DNA of 64,000 nucleotides from Mesorhizobium sp. L-8-3 (GCF_016756615.1 NZ_AP023262.1:2106501-2170500); one strand, 5' to 3'. Counted from the stretch's first letter, positions 21,273 to 29,915 are shown. Translations and numbers: made by a program. The notes: generated by a model from the letters alone, not told the origin.

Positions 21273-21869
21273 ATGCCCAAGCCGCAAAACCCCGTCCAGA
21301 TGGCCGTCATCGGCGCTGCGCACGGCATCAGGGGCGAGTTGCGCGTGAAGACCTTCACGGGCGACCCGCTGGCGCTCGGCGACTACGGGCCGCTCTATGC
21401 CAAGGACGGGCGCGCCTTCGAGGTCGTGGACATAAGGCCCCAGGGCACCGTCGCGGTGGTGCGTTTCAAGGGCGTCGGCGACCGCAACTCCGCCGAGGCG
21501 CTCAACGGGGTGGCGCTCTTCGTCGACCGGTCGGCCCTGCCCGACGATCTGCAGGACGACGAATTCTACCATGCCGACCTCGTCGGCCTTCTGGTGCGCG
21601 ACGGCGTCGGGGCGGGCATCGGCAAAGTCAGGGCCGTGCAGAATTTCGGCGGCGGCGATATATTGGAGGTGGTGCTGGACACGGGCGGCGACGTGCTCGT
21701 TCCCTTCACCGCGGCGGCCGTGCCCGAAGTTTCCGTTGCCGGCGGATATGTTGTCGTCGATCCCGTCGCTGCGGGCCTCGTCGAGAACGAGGAGGGGCCG
21801 GATGACGACGACGGCTTCGATCCGACCCGCCGGCCGCGTGGGCCCCGGGAGGCCGGAGGCAACCGATGA
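21273..21869 (+). CDS. rimM: 16S rRNA processing protein RimM
   Basis: Ribosome maturation factor for the 30S head domain. N-terminal [20 protein letters not shown] is the RimM signature, followed by the PRC-barrel domain ([33 protein letters not shown]). A polar, acidic and arginine-rich tail of about 35 residues extends the C-terminus. It overlaps trmD by four bases. Unlike many relatives, rpsP is not immediately upstream: a DUF606 transporter gene is. Confidence 0.96.
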   Translation: MPKPQNPVQMAVIGAAHGIRGELRVKTFTGDPLALGDYGPLYAKDGRAFEVVDIRPQGTVAVVRFKGVGDRNSAEALNGVALFVDRSALPDDLQDDEFYHADLVGLLVRDGVGAGIGKVRAVQNFGGGDILEVVLDTGGDVLVPFTAAAVPEVSVAGGYVVVDPVAAGLVENEEGPDDDDGFDPTRRPRGPREAGGNR

Positions 21870-22570
21870 GCTTCCGCGTCTCGGTGCTCACGCTCTATCC
21901 CGAGATGTTCCCCGGCGCGCTGGGCCTGTCACTGGCCGGGCGGGCGCTCGCCGACGACACCTGGTCGCTGGAGACGGTGCAGATCCGCGACTATGCGACG
22001 GACAGGCATCGCACGGTCGACGACACCCCGGCGGGCGGCGGGGCCGGCATGGTGATGCGTGCCGACATATTGGCGAAAGCCATCGATGGCACGGCGCCGG
22101 AAGGCGATCCGCGGCCGCGCTTGCTGATGAGCCCGCGCGGACGGCCGCTGACCCAGGCGAGGGTGCGCGAGCTGGCGGCAGGTCCGGGCGTGACGATCCT
22201 GTGCGGGCGCTTCGAGGGCGTCGACCAGCGTGTCATCGAGGCGCGCGCGCTCGAGGAGGTCTCCATCGGCGATTACATCCTGTCAGGCGGCGAGCCGGCA
22301 GCGCTCGTCCTGCTCGACGCGATCGTTCGGCTGCTGCCCGGCGTGATGGGCAACGAGGCCTCGGGCACGCAGGAGAGTTTCGAGGACGGGCTGCTCGAGC
22401 ACCCGCACTATACGCGCCCGCAGGAGTTCGAGGGCCGTACGATCCCCGATGTGCTGACCTCGGGCAACCACGCCAGGATCGCCGCATGGCGGCGCGCCGA
22501 AGCCGAGCGGCTGACCGCCGAGCGGCGGCCGGATCTCACGGCCCTGCGGGGTCAGCCGGTCACGAAATAA
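21866..22570 (+). CDS. trmD: tRNA (guanine-N1-)-methyltransferase TrmD
   Basis: Makes m1G37 in tRNA, preventing frameshifting. The 234-residue SPOUT enzyme begins [18 protein letters not shown]; the trefoil-knot cofactor site is [16 protein letters not shown] and [19 protein letters not shown]; the C-terminal domain contains [21 protein letters not shown]. It is translationally coupled to rimM by ATGA. Its 3' end overlaps the converging TauE/SafE gene by 19 bases. Confidence 0.97.
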   Translation: MSFRVSVLTLYPEMFPGALGLSLAGRALADDTWSLETVQIRDYATDRHRTVDDTPAGGGAGMVMRADILAKAIDGTAPEGDPRPRLLMSPRGRPLTQARVRELAAGPGVTILCGRFEGVDQRVIEARALEEVSIGDYILSGGEPAALVLLDAIVRLLPGVMGNEASGTQESFEDGLLEHPHYTRPQEFEGRTIPDVLTSGNHARIAAWRRAEAERLTAERRPDLTALRGQPVTK

Positions 22571-23304
22571 TAGACGGCGAGGAACAGGCCGGTGGCGACG
22601 ACGAAGGCGCGCACGATACCCTGCGGAACCCGCTTGGCGGCCCAGACGCCGGCATAGCCGCCGAGCGCCACGCCGGGAACCATCACCAGGGCCTCCGGCC
22701 AGGCCACGACGCCGCCGCCGACGAAGACGGCGATGGCGACCGCCGCGATCACGATCGAGAGCATGTTCTTCAACGCGTTGAGCCGGTGATAGTCGCCGCT
22801 CTGGGTGAGGCCCAGCGTGGCCAGCATCATGACGCCCATGCCCGCGCCGAAGAAGCCGCCATAGACGGCGGTGGCGAATTGCACGATGGCTCCCGGAAGG
22901 GAGCCGACGGCAGCTTCGCGCCCCGGCTTCGGCTTGGGTTTGAGCCAGGGGCCCGCAGCGAACAGCGCCGTCGCCGCGATCAGCAGCCAGGGCACCATCA
23001 GCCGGAACGAAGGATTGTCGAGCGCCAGCAGGATCAGAGCGCCGCACAGCGCCCCGACGGCGGAGATGGCGGCAAGCAGCAGCGCGCCGCGCCAGAATCT
23101 CCGGATGTCGCTCCAATAGGCGAGAGTCGAGGTGATGTAGCCCGGGAATTGGGACACGGAGGAGGTTGCATTGGCGACGATCGGCGGAATGCCCGCGATC
23201 GACAGCGCGCCGAAAGTGATGAAAGTGCCGCCGCCGGCGACTGCATTGACGGCCCCGGAAAGAAAACCGGCGAGAAAGAGCAGGGCGGCGATCAGCGGCG
23301 ACAC
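22552..23304 (-). CDS. TauE/SafE-family permease
   Basis: A 250-residue membrane protein with seven to eight predicted helices, starting [29 protein letters not shown]. The [11 protein letters not shown] motif and the repeated [19 protein letters not shown] segment identify the TauE/SafE (sulfite exporter-like) family, which exports sulfoacetate, sulfite or other small anions. The actual substrate is unknown. It is transcribed toward trmD, overlapping its last codons, and away from rplS. Confidence 0.9.
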   Translation of the reverse strand: MSPLIAALLFLAGFLSGAVNAVAGGGTFITFGALSIAGIPPIVANATSSVSQFPGYITSTLAYWSDIRRFWRGALLLAAISAVGALCGALILLALDNPSFRLMVPWLLIAATALFAAGPWLKPKPKPGREAAVGSLPGAIVQFATAVYGGFFGAGMGVMMLATLGLTQSGDYHRLNALKNMLSIVIAAVAIAVFVGGGVVAWPEALVMVPGVALGGYAGVWAAKRVPQGIVRAFVVATGLFLAVYYFVTG

Positions 23305-23463
23305 GGCGGGAACCCCTCAGGATGTTTTGTCCCCTGTAGGAAGCGTTGCGCGGCAAGGCAAGGCGGCACGCGGACAGCGGCGCGGTGCGGGGACGATATG
23401 CCGCGAGGGCGGCAGCGGAAGCAGCCTTCCTGCCTTTCCGCGAGGAAAATTGTCAACTAAAAG

Positions 23464-23492
23464 GTGACAAGGCACACGGAAGCGTGTATGAG
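23464..23492 (+). promoter_or_regulatory. Candidate promoter of rplS
   Basis: GTGACA (23464-23469), a 17-base spacer and TATGAG (23487-23492). It overlaps an inverted repeat TTGTCA-N9-TGACAA (23450-23470). Initiation near 23499 would give a leader of about 170 bases containing the hairpin at 23551-23590. Confidence 0.45.
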
Positions 23493-23550
23493 CCCGCGCG
23501 AAATCGGGAATTGTCCCGGTCCCGTCGATAAGAACGGTGCATTCGCCCCT

Positions 23551-23590
23551 GCCTTGTGTCTCCAGGGAGATCTCCGGGAGAAGACAAGGC
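23551..23590 (+). promoter_or_regulatory. Structured 5' leader of rplS
   Basis: GCCTTGT (23551-23557) pairs with ACAAGGC (23584-23590), and the stem continues inward with CTCC/GGAG pairs broken by small bulges. The apical part contains the 10-base palindrome GGAGATCTCC (23566-23575). The element lies about 80 bases before the rplS start, a position typical of autoregulatory r-protein leaders, but I know of no named family that matches. Confidence 0.55.
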
Positions 23591-23668
23591 ATAGCCGAGC
23601 GGTCCGATGAACTGCAAGGCGAGCGTAGGGCGCTCTGGCTGTCGAGAAGCAAGAAGAGGATTTTTGAG

Positions 23669-24172
23669 ATGGACCTTATCCGTCAGCTCGAGGCCGAGCA
23701 GGCCGCCAGGATCGAAGCCAAGCGCAAGCTCCCCGAGTTCCAGCCCGGCGATACCGTGCGCGTCCAGGTGCGCGTCACCGAAGGTTCGCGTACCCGCGTG
23801 CAGGCCTATGAAGGCGTCGTGATCGCCCGTTCGGGTTCCGGCTTCCAGGAAAACTTCACCGTCCGCAAGATCTCCTACGGCGAAGGTGTCGAGCGCGTGT
23901 TCCCCGTCTATTCGCCGCTGGTCGAGGGCGTCGAGATCGTCCGCCGCGGCAAGGTGCGCCGTGCCAAGCTCTATTATCTGCGCGATCGCCGCGGCAAGTC
24001 GGCCCGTATCTCCGAGAACACCGGCGTTCGCGCCCGCAAGCTGAACGACGCCGAGCGTGAGGCGCTTGCCGCCGAGAAGGCGAAACTGGAAGCCGAAAAG
24101 CTCGCCGCCGCCGAGGCGCTGGCCGCCGAGAAGGCCGCTGCCGATGCAGCCGAGGCCAAGGCCGCCGACTGA
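23669..24172 (+). CDS. rplS: 50S ribosomal protein L19
   Basis: Ribosomal protein at the 30S-50S interface. ATG 23669 gives [19 protein letters not shown], followed by the core [55 protein letters not shown] and [15 protein letters not shown]. The protein is 167 residues, longer than the typical 115-130 because of an alanine/glutamate/lysine-rich helical tail seen in alphaproteobacterial L19. The longer in-frame start at 23537 lies in the leader hairpin and is rejected. GAAGAGG lies upstream of the ATG. Confidence 0.97.
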   Translation: MDLIRQLEAEQAARIEAKRKLPEFQPGDTVRVQVRVTEGSRTRVQAYEGVVIARSGSGFQENFTVRKISYGEGVERVFPVYSPLVEGVEIVRRGKVRRAKLYYLRDRRGKSARISENTGVRARKLNDAEREALAAEKAKLEAEKLAAAEALAAEKAAADAAEAKAAD

Positions 24173-24195
24173 GCGCCTCGATACGGACATCGATG

Positions 24196-24219
24196 AAGGC
24201 GGCTTCGGCCGCCTTTTTC
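24196..24219 (+). terminator. Rho-independent terminator of rplS
   Basis: Perfect 8-bp stem AAGGCGGC / GCCGCCTT with a TTCG tetraloop, followed by TTTTC. It lies 24 bases after the rplS stop codon. Confidence 0.92.
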
Positions 24220-24393
24220 TTGTGCGCAGCTCGCGCGGAGCGACTGACGCTCCACACTTTGAAGCGACGCAACCAGGAAATCGGCTTGGGCCTCCTGTGG
24301 ATGCGGAAGGCATTTGGGGTGCCTTGGGTTTGGGGTTGGGCATCGGGCTTTGAGCGGCTTCCGTTCCAGGTTCCGATGCGCAAAGGGGGGAGC

Positions 24394-25212
24394 ATGGACG
24401 AGCATATCGCGGCCAACCGGCTCAACTGGGACGACCGGGCCGAACTGCATGCGACCGATCCGACCGGCAGCTACTGCATCGCAAGAGTGCTGGAGGGAGG
24501 TTCGAGCCTGCACGCGCTGGAGCTGTCCGAGATCGGCGACGTCTCCGGCAAGGATATCGCACATCTCCAATGCCATATCGGTCTCGACACGATCAGTTTG
24601 AAACGGCTCGGCGCCAGAAGCGTAGCCGGGCTTGATTTTTCGCCGAAGGCGATCGCCGCGGCACGCGACTTCGCGACAAGGGCCGGTGTGGATGTCCGCT
24701 TCGTCGAAGCGCCCGTCTACGATGCCGTCGAGGCGTTGAACGCAGACTACGACATGGTTTTCGTCACCTGGGGGGCGATCAACTGGCTGGACGACATAAC
24801 GCGCTGGGCCCGGGTGGTCGCCGCGCTGCTGCGGCCGGGCGGCAGGCTTTATCTGCTGGAAGGGCACCCGACCATGCTCCAGTTCGACATGATGGCCGAC
24901 ACGTTGACGCTGCAACTCGACTGGCGCACGCCGCAGGCCCAGCCGCTGGCCTGGGATGATGCGCAGACCTATACGGGCGACCCGCGGTCCCTGACGAATG
25001 TGCGAACCTATGAATGGCTTCATCCGCTCTCCAGCATCGTCAATGCGCTGGTGGGGGCAGGCCTTTCGATCGATTTTCTGAACGAGCACGATGTGATCGT
25101 CTGGAAGGCGTTTTCATTCTTGCGAGAGACCGGCAGGAACAAGTTCGAGCTTCCCGCCGGCATGCCGCGCATCCCGATGTCCTTCTCGATCGGCGCGACC
25201 AGGCGCGGCTGA
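24394..25212 (+). CDS. Class I SAM-dependent methyltransferase
   Basis: A 272-residue enzyme. ATG 24394 follows AAAGGGGGGAG and begins MDEHIAANRLNWDDRAELHA. The SAM-binding region is DIAHLQCHIGLDTISLKRLG, then VAGLDFSPKAIAAARDFA and YDMVFVTWGAINWLDD; the unusual HLQCHIG in place of a DxGxGxG loop is typical of a known branch of these methyltransferases. LLRPGGRLYLLEGHP follows. The substrate is unknown. An in-frame ATG at 24193 sits inside the rplS terminator and is not used. Confidence 0.88.
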   Translation: MDEHIAANRLNWDDRAELHATDPTGSYCIARVLEGGSSLHALELSEIGDVSGKDIAHLQCHIGLDTISLKRLGARSVAGLDFSPKAIAAARDFATRAGVDVRFVEAPVYDAVEALNADYDMVFVTWGAINWLDDITRWARVVAALLRPGGRLYLLEGHPTMLQFDMMADTLTLQLDWRTPQAQPLAWDDAQTYTGDPRSLTNVRTYEWLHPLSSIVNALVGAGLSIDFLNEHDVIVWKAFSFLRETGRNKFELPAGMPRIPMSFSIGATRRG

Positions 25213-25268
25213 CGATACCCGACGCGGATCGATGCAGCGGCATCTTGACGTCGATTAGTTTGTGTGCG

Positions 25269-25286
25269 ATTTGATCGCAATCAAAT
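25269..25286. promoter_or_regulatory. Candidate OhrR operator upstream of ohr
   Basis: ATTTGAT (25269-25275), a CGCA spacer and ATCAAAT (25280-25286) form a perfect 7-4-7 inverted repeat. It ends 16 bases before the ohr start, between a possible -35 (TTGACG, 25245-25250) and the ribosome site. AT-rich palindromes of this kind are known OhrR targets. Confidence 0.6.
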
Positions 25287-25302
25287 TAACTGGAGAGACG
25301 AA

Positions 25303-25719
25303 ATGCCAGCATTGTATTCGACCAGGGCGCATGTCACCGGGGGCCGCAACGGCAAGGGGCGCACGGAAGACGGGCTTCTCGACGTCGCGCTCGCGATGCC
25401 GAAGGAACTCGGCGGCGCCGGCGGCGCGACCAATCCCGAACAGCTTTTCGCGGTGGGTTATGCCGCCTGCTTCGAAAGCGCGATCCGCTTCGTGGCGCGC
25501 AAGCAGAAGCTGCCCCTGAAGGACGCGGCGGTGACGTCGACCGTGCAGCTTCTGCCCAATGGCGAGGGGTTCCGGCTGGGCGTCGCGCTGGAAGCCGAAA
25601 CCAAGGGCCTCGACCAGGCGGCGGCCGAGACGCTGGTCGCGACCGCGCATCAGGTCTGCCCCTATTCCAACGCCATCCGGGGCAATGTCGACGTGGCGCT
25701 CACGGTCAAGGCGGCATGA
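25303..25719 (+). CDS. ohr: Organic hydroperoxide resistance protein Ohr
   Basis: Thiol peroxidase that reduces organic and fatty-acid hydroperoxides using lipoylated partners. The 138-residue protein belongs to the OsmC/Ohr fold. It has the two reactive cysteines in GYAACFESAIRFVA near residue 55 and VCPYSNAIRGNVDV near 120, and the N-terminal LYSTRAHVTGGRNGKGRT. The second cysteine motif (CPYSNA) separates Ohr from OsmC. It overlaps ohrR by four bases, and an inverted repeat upstream suggests repression by OhrR. Confidence 0.95.
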   Translation: MPALYSTRAHVTGGRNGKGRTEDGLLDVALAMPKELGGAGGATNPEQLFAVGYAACFESAIRFVARKQKLPLKDAAVTSTVQLLPNGEGFRLGVALEAETKGLDQAAAETLVATAHQVCPYSNAIRGNVDVALTVKAA

Positions 25720-26216
25720 CGGGCCGGGCAAGGCGCGAAACCGCGGCGCGGGATGAGGACCGCGCCGAAGCGGCCGATGAACTGATGCTCGGCCGGCAGT
25801 TCTGTTTCGCGCTCTACTCGGCCAGCAGCATGGTCACCCGGCTCTACCGGCCGCTGCTGGAGCCGCTTGCCCTGACCTATCCGCAATATCTCGCCATGCT
25901 GGTGCTGTGGGAACGGGCGCCGCTGACGGTTGGGGAGATCGGTTCCGCGCTCGGCCTCGACTCGGCAACGCTGACCCCGTTGCTCAAGCGGCTGGAAGCG
26001 ACGGGCTATGTCAGCCGCCGGCGAGATCCGCAGGATGAGCGCCGGGTGCTGGTGGCGCCGACCGAAAGCGGCATCGCACTGAAGGAAAAGGCCCTGCGCG
26101 TGAGGGAGGCTCTCTCTTGCAGCCTGCCTCTGCCGGCTGTGGAGATCCAACGGATCCACGACGCCCTGCGCGGCCTGAACGAAGCGCTGCGCCGCACGGT
26201 GACCCCGGAAAGCTGA
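25716..26216 (+). CDS. ohrR: MarR-family peroxide sensor OhrR
   Basis: A 166-residue repressor inactivated by organic peroxides. The sensing cysteine is in [20 protein letters not shown] near residue 31, the conserved OhrR position. The winged helix follows ([20 protein letters not shown] and [19 protein letters not shown]). A second cysteine (LSCSLP) near the C-terminus may allow a 2-Cys type disulphide. It is cotranscribed and translationally coupled with ohr. The N-terminus is about 20 residues longer than usual; ATG 25716 is kept because of the ATGA overlap. Confidence 0.93.
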   Translation: MTGRARRETAARDEDRAEAADELMLGRQFCFALYSASSMVTRLYRPLLEPLALTYPQYLAMLVLWERAPLTVGEIGSALGLDSATLTPLLKRLEATGYVSRRRDPQDERRVLVAPTESGIALKEKALRVREALSCSLPLPAVEIQRIHDALRGLNEALRRTVTPES

Positions 26217-26231
26217 GGCCTTCCGGGGTAA

Positions 26232-26251
26232 CGAGGCGCAACGCCGCCTCG
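26232..26251 (+). terminator. Hairpin after ohrR
   Basis: CGAGGCG (26232-26238) and CGCCTCG (26245-26251) form a 7-bp stem with a six-base loop 16 bases after the ohrR stop. There is no T-run, so termination is probable but not certain. Confidence 0.4.
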
Positions 26252-26330
26252 CCCGCCACACGACGTGATTTTGCCCGACATCCTCGCAGAGGCGGATTCG
26301 CTGGCCATGGCGCCAATCGGCGTGCGGCGC

Positions 26331-26358
26331 TTGCGCAGCCCCGTAGGACCGCTACAGT
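26331..26358 (+). promoter_or_regulatory. Weak candidate promoter for the amino-acid transporter
   Basis: TTGCGC, 16-base spacer and TACAGT. It lies about 50 bases before the substrate-binding protein gene, which has ACAGGAG as its ribosome site. Confidence 0.3.
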
Positions 26359-26406
26359 CGCGGCCGGGTTGGCCTCAGCCTCTCGGCATCGTGACAGGAG
26401 CCATAC

Positions 26407-27201
26407 ATGACCAGGAAGTTCTCCATCGCCGGCCTGCTGGCCATGCTTCTCTTTCCGATCGCCGCATGGGCGCAGACGCTGCCCGACCTCGGCGGCCGCA
26501 CCGTGGTCGTGGTCACCGAAAACGCCTATCCGCCGCTGCAATTCGTCGATCCCAAGAGCGGCAAGCCGATCGGCTGGGAATATGACGCGATGGACGAGAT
26601 CGCCAGGCGGCTGAACTTCAGGATCGACTACCGGAACACCTCATGGGACGCGATGATCCAGTCGGTTTCCGACGGCCAATACAATATCGGCATGACGGGC
26701 ATCACCATCAAGGAAGAGCGCAAGCAGAAGGTCGACTTCTCCGACCCCTATATGCGCTCCGAGATGCGCATGCTGGTGCGCAGCGACGAGACCCGCTTCA
26801 CCGATGCCAAGAGCTTCGCTGCGCTGGAGAGCGGCCTGGCGGCCGCGCAGCCCGGCACGACGCCCTTCTACGTCACCGTCTACGACGTGCTCGACGGCAA
26901 CGAGCAGAACCCCCGCATCAAGACTTTCGAAACCTTCGGCGCCGGCGTCCAGGCGCTGCGCGCTGGCGATGTCGACCTGGTGCTCACCGACGGCGTCGCT
27001 GCCAACGGCTATGTCGATGCATCGGAAGGCAAGCTGAAGGTCATCGGCGGGCCGCTCGGCACCGAGGATTTCGGCTTCATCTTCACCAAGGGCTCCGACC
27101 TCGTGGCGCCGGTCAATGCGGCGATAGAGGCGATGAAGGCCGACGGCACGATCGACGCCCTCAACAAGAAATGGTTCCTCGACTACAAGATGGGCCAGTA
27201 G
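26407..27201 (+). CDS. Amino-acid ABC transporter substrate-binding protein
   Basis: Periplasmic receptor of 264 residues. The signal peptide MTRKFSIAGLLAMLLFPIAAWA is followed by a family 3 solute-binding domain: VVTENAYPPLQFVDPKSGKP, WDAMIQSVSDGQYNIGMTGI and the KVDFSDPYM motif that closes on amino-acid ligands, with LSGA-like AALESGLAAAQPGT in the hinge. The C-terminus LNKKWFLDYKMGQ is typical. Ligand identity is unknown; polar amino acids are likely. The permease gene follows 36 bases later. Confidence 0.92.
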   Translation: MTRKFSIAGLLAMLLFPIAAWAQTLPDLGGRTVVVVTENAYPPLQFVDPKSGKPIGWEYDAMDEIARRLNFRIDYRNTSWDAMIQSVSDGQYNIGMTGITIKEERKQKVDFSDPYMRSEMRMLVRSDETRFTDAKSFAALESGLAAAQPGTTPFYVTVYDVLDGNEQNPRIKTFETFGAGVQALRAGDVDLVLTDGVAANGYVDASEGKLKVIGGPLGTEDFGFIFTKGSDLVAPVNAAIEAMKADGTIDALNKKWFLDYKMGQ

Positions 27202-27237
27202 GCTCGCCGTGAGCCGCTGGCTTGCCTCCGTGAGGCG

Positions 27238-28053
27238 ATGACCCTCTCCGCTCCGACCGCCAGAAAGGCCGACTTCCCCTATTGGCTCGTCGCGGCGGGC
27301 GTGTCAGCGCTTGCCGTCGCGGTCTTCATTGCTGCAAACGGCCTCTATGCCGAGGTGTTCCGAACCGTCGTCAAAGGCATCGGCATCACCATCTTCGTCA
27401 CCGTCACGGGCTTCACGCTGGCCTCCGCGCTAGGCCTCGGCGTCGCGCTGATGGGGCTTTCCGGGTCAACATCGCTGCGCCAGATCGCACGCTTCTATGT
27501 GGAGATCATCCGTGGCGTGCCGATCCTGGTGCTCCTGTTCTGGATCGCCTTCGCCGGCGCCCCTGCCTTCGTCGCAGCCTGGAATGCGCTTACCGTGCCG
27601 CTGCGCCAGGCCGGGCTTGCCGAGGAGCTTCTGGTGCGCGACGTGTCGCTGCTGTGGCGGGCGATCATCGCATTGACGATCGGCTATTCGGCCTTCATCT
27701 CGGAAGTGTTCCGGGCCGGAATATTGTCCGTCGACGAGGGGCAGATCGAGGCCGCGAAGTCGCTCGGCCTCACCCGCTTCCAGCGTTTCCGGCTGATCGT
27801 CATGCCGCAGGCGATCCGCACCATGCTGCCGCCGCTGGGCAACGACTTCATCGCCATGGTGAAGGATTCCTCGCTCGTCTCCGTGCTCGGCGTGGCCGAC
27901 ATCACCCAGATGGGCAAGGTCTACGCAGCGGGCTCGTTCCGCTTCTTCGAGACCTATTCGATCATCGCCTACATCTACCTGATCCTGACCGTCGGCCTTT
28001 CGCTCGCACTGCGTGCCCTGGAGAAGCGGCTGCGCCGGCAAGGACCAGGCTAG
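27238..28053 (+). CDS. Amino-acid ABC transporter permease
   Basis: A 271-residue HisM/GlnP-type inner-membrane permease with about five to six helices. It carries FYVEIIRGVPILVLLFWI and the ATPase-docking EAA loop in GQIEAAKSLGLTRFQRFRL, followed by AIRTMLPPLGNDFIAMVKDSSL, the standard family sequence. It is co-transcribed with the binding-protein gene. No ATP-binding subunit follows: the next gene is on the other strand, so an ATPase encoded elsewhere must complete the transporter. Confidence 0.93.
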   Translation: MTLSAPTARKADFPYWLVAAGVSALAVAVFIAANGLYAEVFRTVVKGIGITIFVTVTGFTLASALGLGVALMGLSGSTSLRQIARFYVEIIRGVPILVLLFWIAFAGAPAFVAAWNALTVPLRQAGLAEELLVRDVSLLWRAIIALTIGYSAFISEVFRAGILSVDEGQIEAAKSLGLTRFQRFRLIVMPQAIRTMLPPLGNDFIAMVKDSSLVSVLGVADITQMGKVYAAGSFRFFETYSIIAYIYLILTVGLSLALRALEKRLRRQGPG

Positions 28054-28082
28054 CGCCGCCTCCCCGGACACGCGCAAGCCTC

Positions 28083-28529
28083 TCAGGTGCCGCTCTCGAC
28101 GATGTCCTTCTCGAGCGGAGCGATGAGGCCGCCGAGATCCTTCCGCTCCTGCTCGGGCACCTTGAACTTGTCGAGCGTCTCGCCGAAAAGCTGGCCGGTC
28201 CGGTCCCAGTCTTCCTTGGTGATGCGCATTCCCTTGTGAGCCGTTTTCATGTCCCGTCCGGTATAGAGGCAGGGACCGCCGGTCTCGGCGCAGATCAGGT
28301 CGACGACATGCTGGCGCACGCGGGCGGCGCTGTCGTCGGAAAGGCCGACGAAGAAGCGTCCGAGCTTGTCGTCGCCTTTCAGCCGGCCGAGAAAGTCGTC
28401 GGTCACGGCGGCGATTGCGTCATACCCCCCAAGACGCTGATAGAGGGTCTCGTCCGCGGCGAGGGCGGGTGTGAGCAGCAGCGTCGCGCCGAAACCGGCG
28501 CCTGCGGCCATATGCAAGATTCCTTTCAT
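28083..28529 (-). CDS. Group 1 truncated haemoglobin with signal peptide
   Basis: A 148-residue protein. ATG 28529 follows GGAGGAACAG and opens with MKGILHMAAGAGFGATLLLT and PALA, an export signal. The globin part, ETLYQRLGGYDAIAAVTDDF, matches the N-terminus of 2-on-2 haemoglobins. The proximal haem histidine is expected in MKTAHKGMRITKEDW, and VRQHVVDLICAETGGPCLYTG forms the E-F region. Export to the periplasm would be unusual for the family, which is normally cytosolic. Role could be NO, O2 or haem handling. It is convergent with the ABC permease gene. Confidence 0.88.
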   Translation of the reverse strand: MKGILHMAAGAGFGATLLLTPALAADETLYQRLGGYDAIAAVTDDFLGRLKGDDKLGRFFVGLSDDSAARVRQHVVDLICAETGGPCLYTGRDMKTAHKGMRITKEDWDRTGQLFGETLDKFKVPEQERKDLGGLIAPLEKDIVESGT

Positions 28530-28685
28530 CTGTTCCTCCACCAAATAGGCACGAAAGAAACGATAGCAGGGACTTTCCAGTTTCATGCGGACCGGGAAAA
28601 TCGCGGGAGGAAGCGCAGGGTTGACGTGCCGACGCTTTCGGCAGCACTCTCTCGACGAGGGAGGCGTGACAAGGGAGGCGAATTG

Positions 28686-29321
28686 GTGGACCTCGACAAG
28701 GCCAATGCGGCGCTGGAGATGGTGTATACCGCCAGCACGCCGGAGGAGCTATCGGCTGCCTATGCCGCCTGGGCCGCGACCTATGACGGCGAGACGGCCG
28801 CTCTCGGCTACTGCCTGCCCTTCCTCATAACGTCATGGGTGACGCGCCACGTGCCGGCCGGAGAGGGCCCGCTGCTCGACGCCGGTTGCGGCACCGGCCT
28901 TTCCGGTCCTTGTCTGAAGGCGCTGGGCTATGGCGACATCGAAGGGCTCGATCTCTCCCCGGATATGCTGGCGATCGCCGGTAGCCGTGGCGCCTATCGC
29001 GCGCTGAAACAGGCCGAACTCGGTCGCCCGCTGCCTTGGCCGGACGGTCATTTCCGCGCCTTCTTCTCGACCGGCGTCTTCACCATCAGCCATGCGCCGG
29101 CCTCCGGATTGCACGAGCTGGTGCGCATCACGGCCGAGGGCGGGCACGCCATCTTCACAGTGCGCGACCAGGTGCTCGACAGCGGCGGTTTCCGGCCGGT
29201 CTTCGAGGACCTCCAACAAGGGGGCAAGTGGCGGCCGGTCGAGGAAAGCGGCTGGTACAGGGCCTATGCGGTCGCGGATCCCGACGCGCTGGTCAAGACC
29301 TTCGTCTTCGAGGTGCTTTGA
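28686..29321 (+). CDS. Class I SAM-dependent methyltransferase
   Basis: A 211-residue cytoplasmic methyltransferase. Motif I is LLDAGCGTGLSGPCLKALG, post-I is IEGLDLSPDMLAIAGSRGAY, then GHFRAFFSTGVFTISHAPAS and the strand containing HAIFTVRDQVLD. The N-terminus (YAAWAATYDGETAALGY) is of the Williams-Beuren/ubiE-like type. GTG 28686 is chosen because AAGGGAGG ends eight bases earlier; TTG 28683 is possible. The substrate is unknown. MgtC-like gene follows at 51 bases. Confidence 0.85.
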   Translation: MDLDKANAALEMVYTASTPEELSAAYAAWAATYDGETAALGYCLPFLITSWVTRHVPAGEGPLLDAGCGTGLSGPCLKALGYGDIEGLDLSPDMLAIAGSRGAYRALKQAELGRPLPWPDGHFRAFFSTGVFTISHAPASGLHELVRITAEGGHAIFTVRDQVLDSGGFRPVFEDLQQGGKWRPVEESGWYRAYAVADPDALVKTFVFEVL

Positions 29322-29372
29322 GGAACCCGACGGCGGGCGGCGCGTTACCGGCCGAACTGCAGTTGGGGTCCC

Positions 29373-29915
29373 ATGGAACAGCTCGTCGAGGAATTCGGTC
29401 ATCCCACCTACACGGCCCTCTCGGTGATCGCCGCGCGCCTGCTGCTGGCCACGATCTATGGCGCGGCGATCGGCTTCGAACGCGAATGGCGCCAACGGCC
29501 CGCCGGGTTGCGGACTCATATACTGGTCTGCCTGGCCGCGGCGACCTTCGGCGTCTTGACGATCGAAATCATCCATGCGCCGATGTTCGTCGGCGAAGCG
29601 ACCAGGGTGGATCCGATCCGGGCGGTGGAGGCGGTGACGGCCGGCGTCGCCTTCCTGGCCGCCGGTACGATCCTTTTCGCCCGTGGTCATGTCCAAGGCC
29701 TGACCACGGGCGCGGGCATGTGGCTCGCCGGCGCCATCGGGCTCGCCTGCGGATTTGGCTACTGGCAGATCGCCGGTTTCGGAACCCTGCTGGCGCTGAT
29801 CGTGCTCTACTTGCTGGGCAAGCTTGAAGACCGGCTGGAGCTCAATCAGCCGGCCGGCGAGATCGAGCCGAAGCAGGACAAGAAGCCGTCGCGCGTCGAG
29901 GCCGTTGAAAAATAG
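29373..29915 (+). CDS. MgtC/SapB-family membrane protein
   Basis: A 180-residue inner-membrane protein. After a short N-terminal helix comes the family signature AARLLLATIYGAAIGFEREWR, then RPAGLRTHILVCLAAATFGV and VEAVTAGVAFLAAGTILFA, with about four to five helices. The C-terminal soluble domain found in Salmonella MgtC is missing; only a short charged tail (KQDKKPSRVEAVEK) remains, as in SapB-type short members. These proteins affect Mg2+ adaptation, ATP synthase or membrane potential; the role here is unknown. Confidence 0.9.
   Translation: MEQLVEEFGHPTYTALSVIAARLLLATIYGAAIGFEREWRQRPAGLRTHILVCLAAATFGVLTIEIIHAPMFVGEATRVDPIRAVEAVTAGVAFLAAGTILFARGHVQGLTTGAGMWLAGAIGLACGFGYWQIAGFGTLLALIVLYLLGKLEDRLELNQPAGEIEPKQDKKPSRVEAVEK

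Noticed and set aside
21571..23460. 629-codon plus-strand frame across rimM, trmD and the permease
   Set aside because: Alternate frame through three genes on both strands; Arg/Gly/Ala-rich without motifs.
27282..28685. Long N-terminal extension of the methyltransferase at 28686
   Set aside because: It reads the ABC permease in the wrong frame and passes through the antisense of the haemoglobin. A good ribosome site at 28671-28678 fixes the real start.
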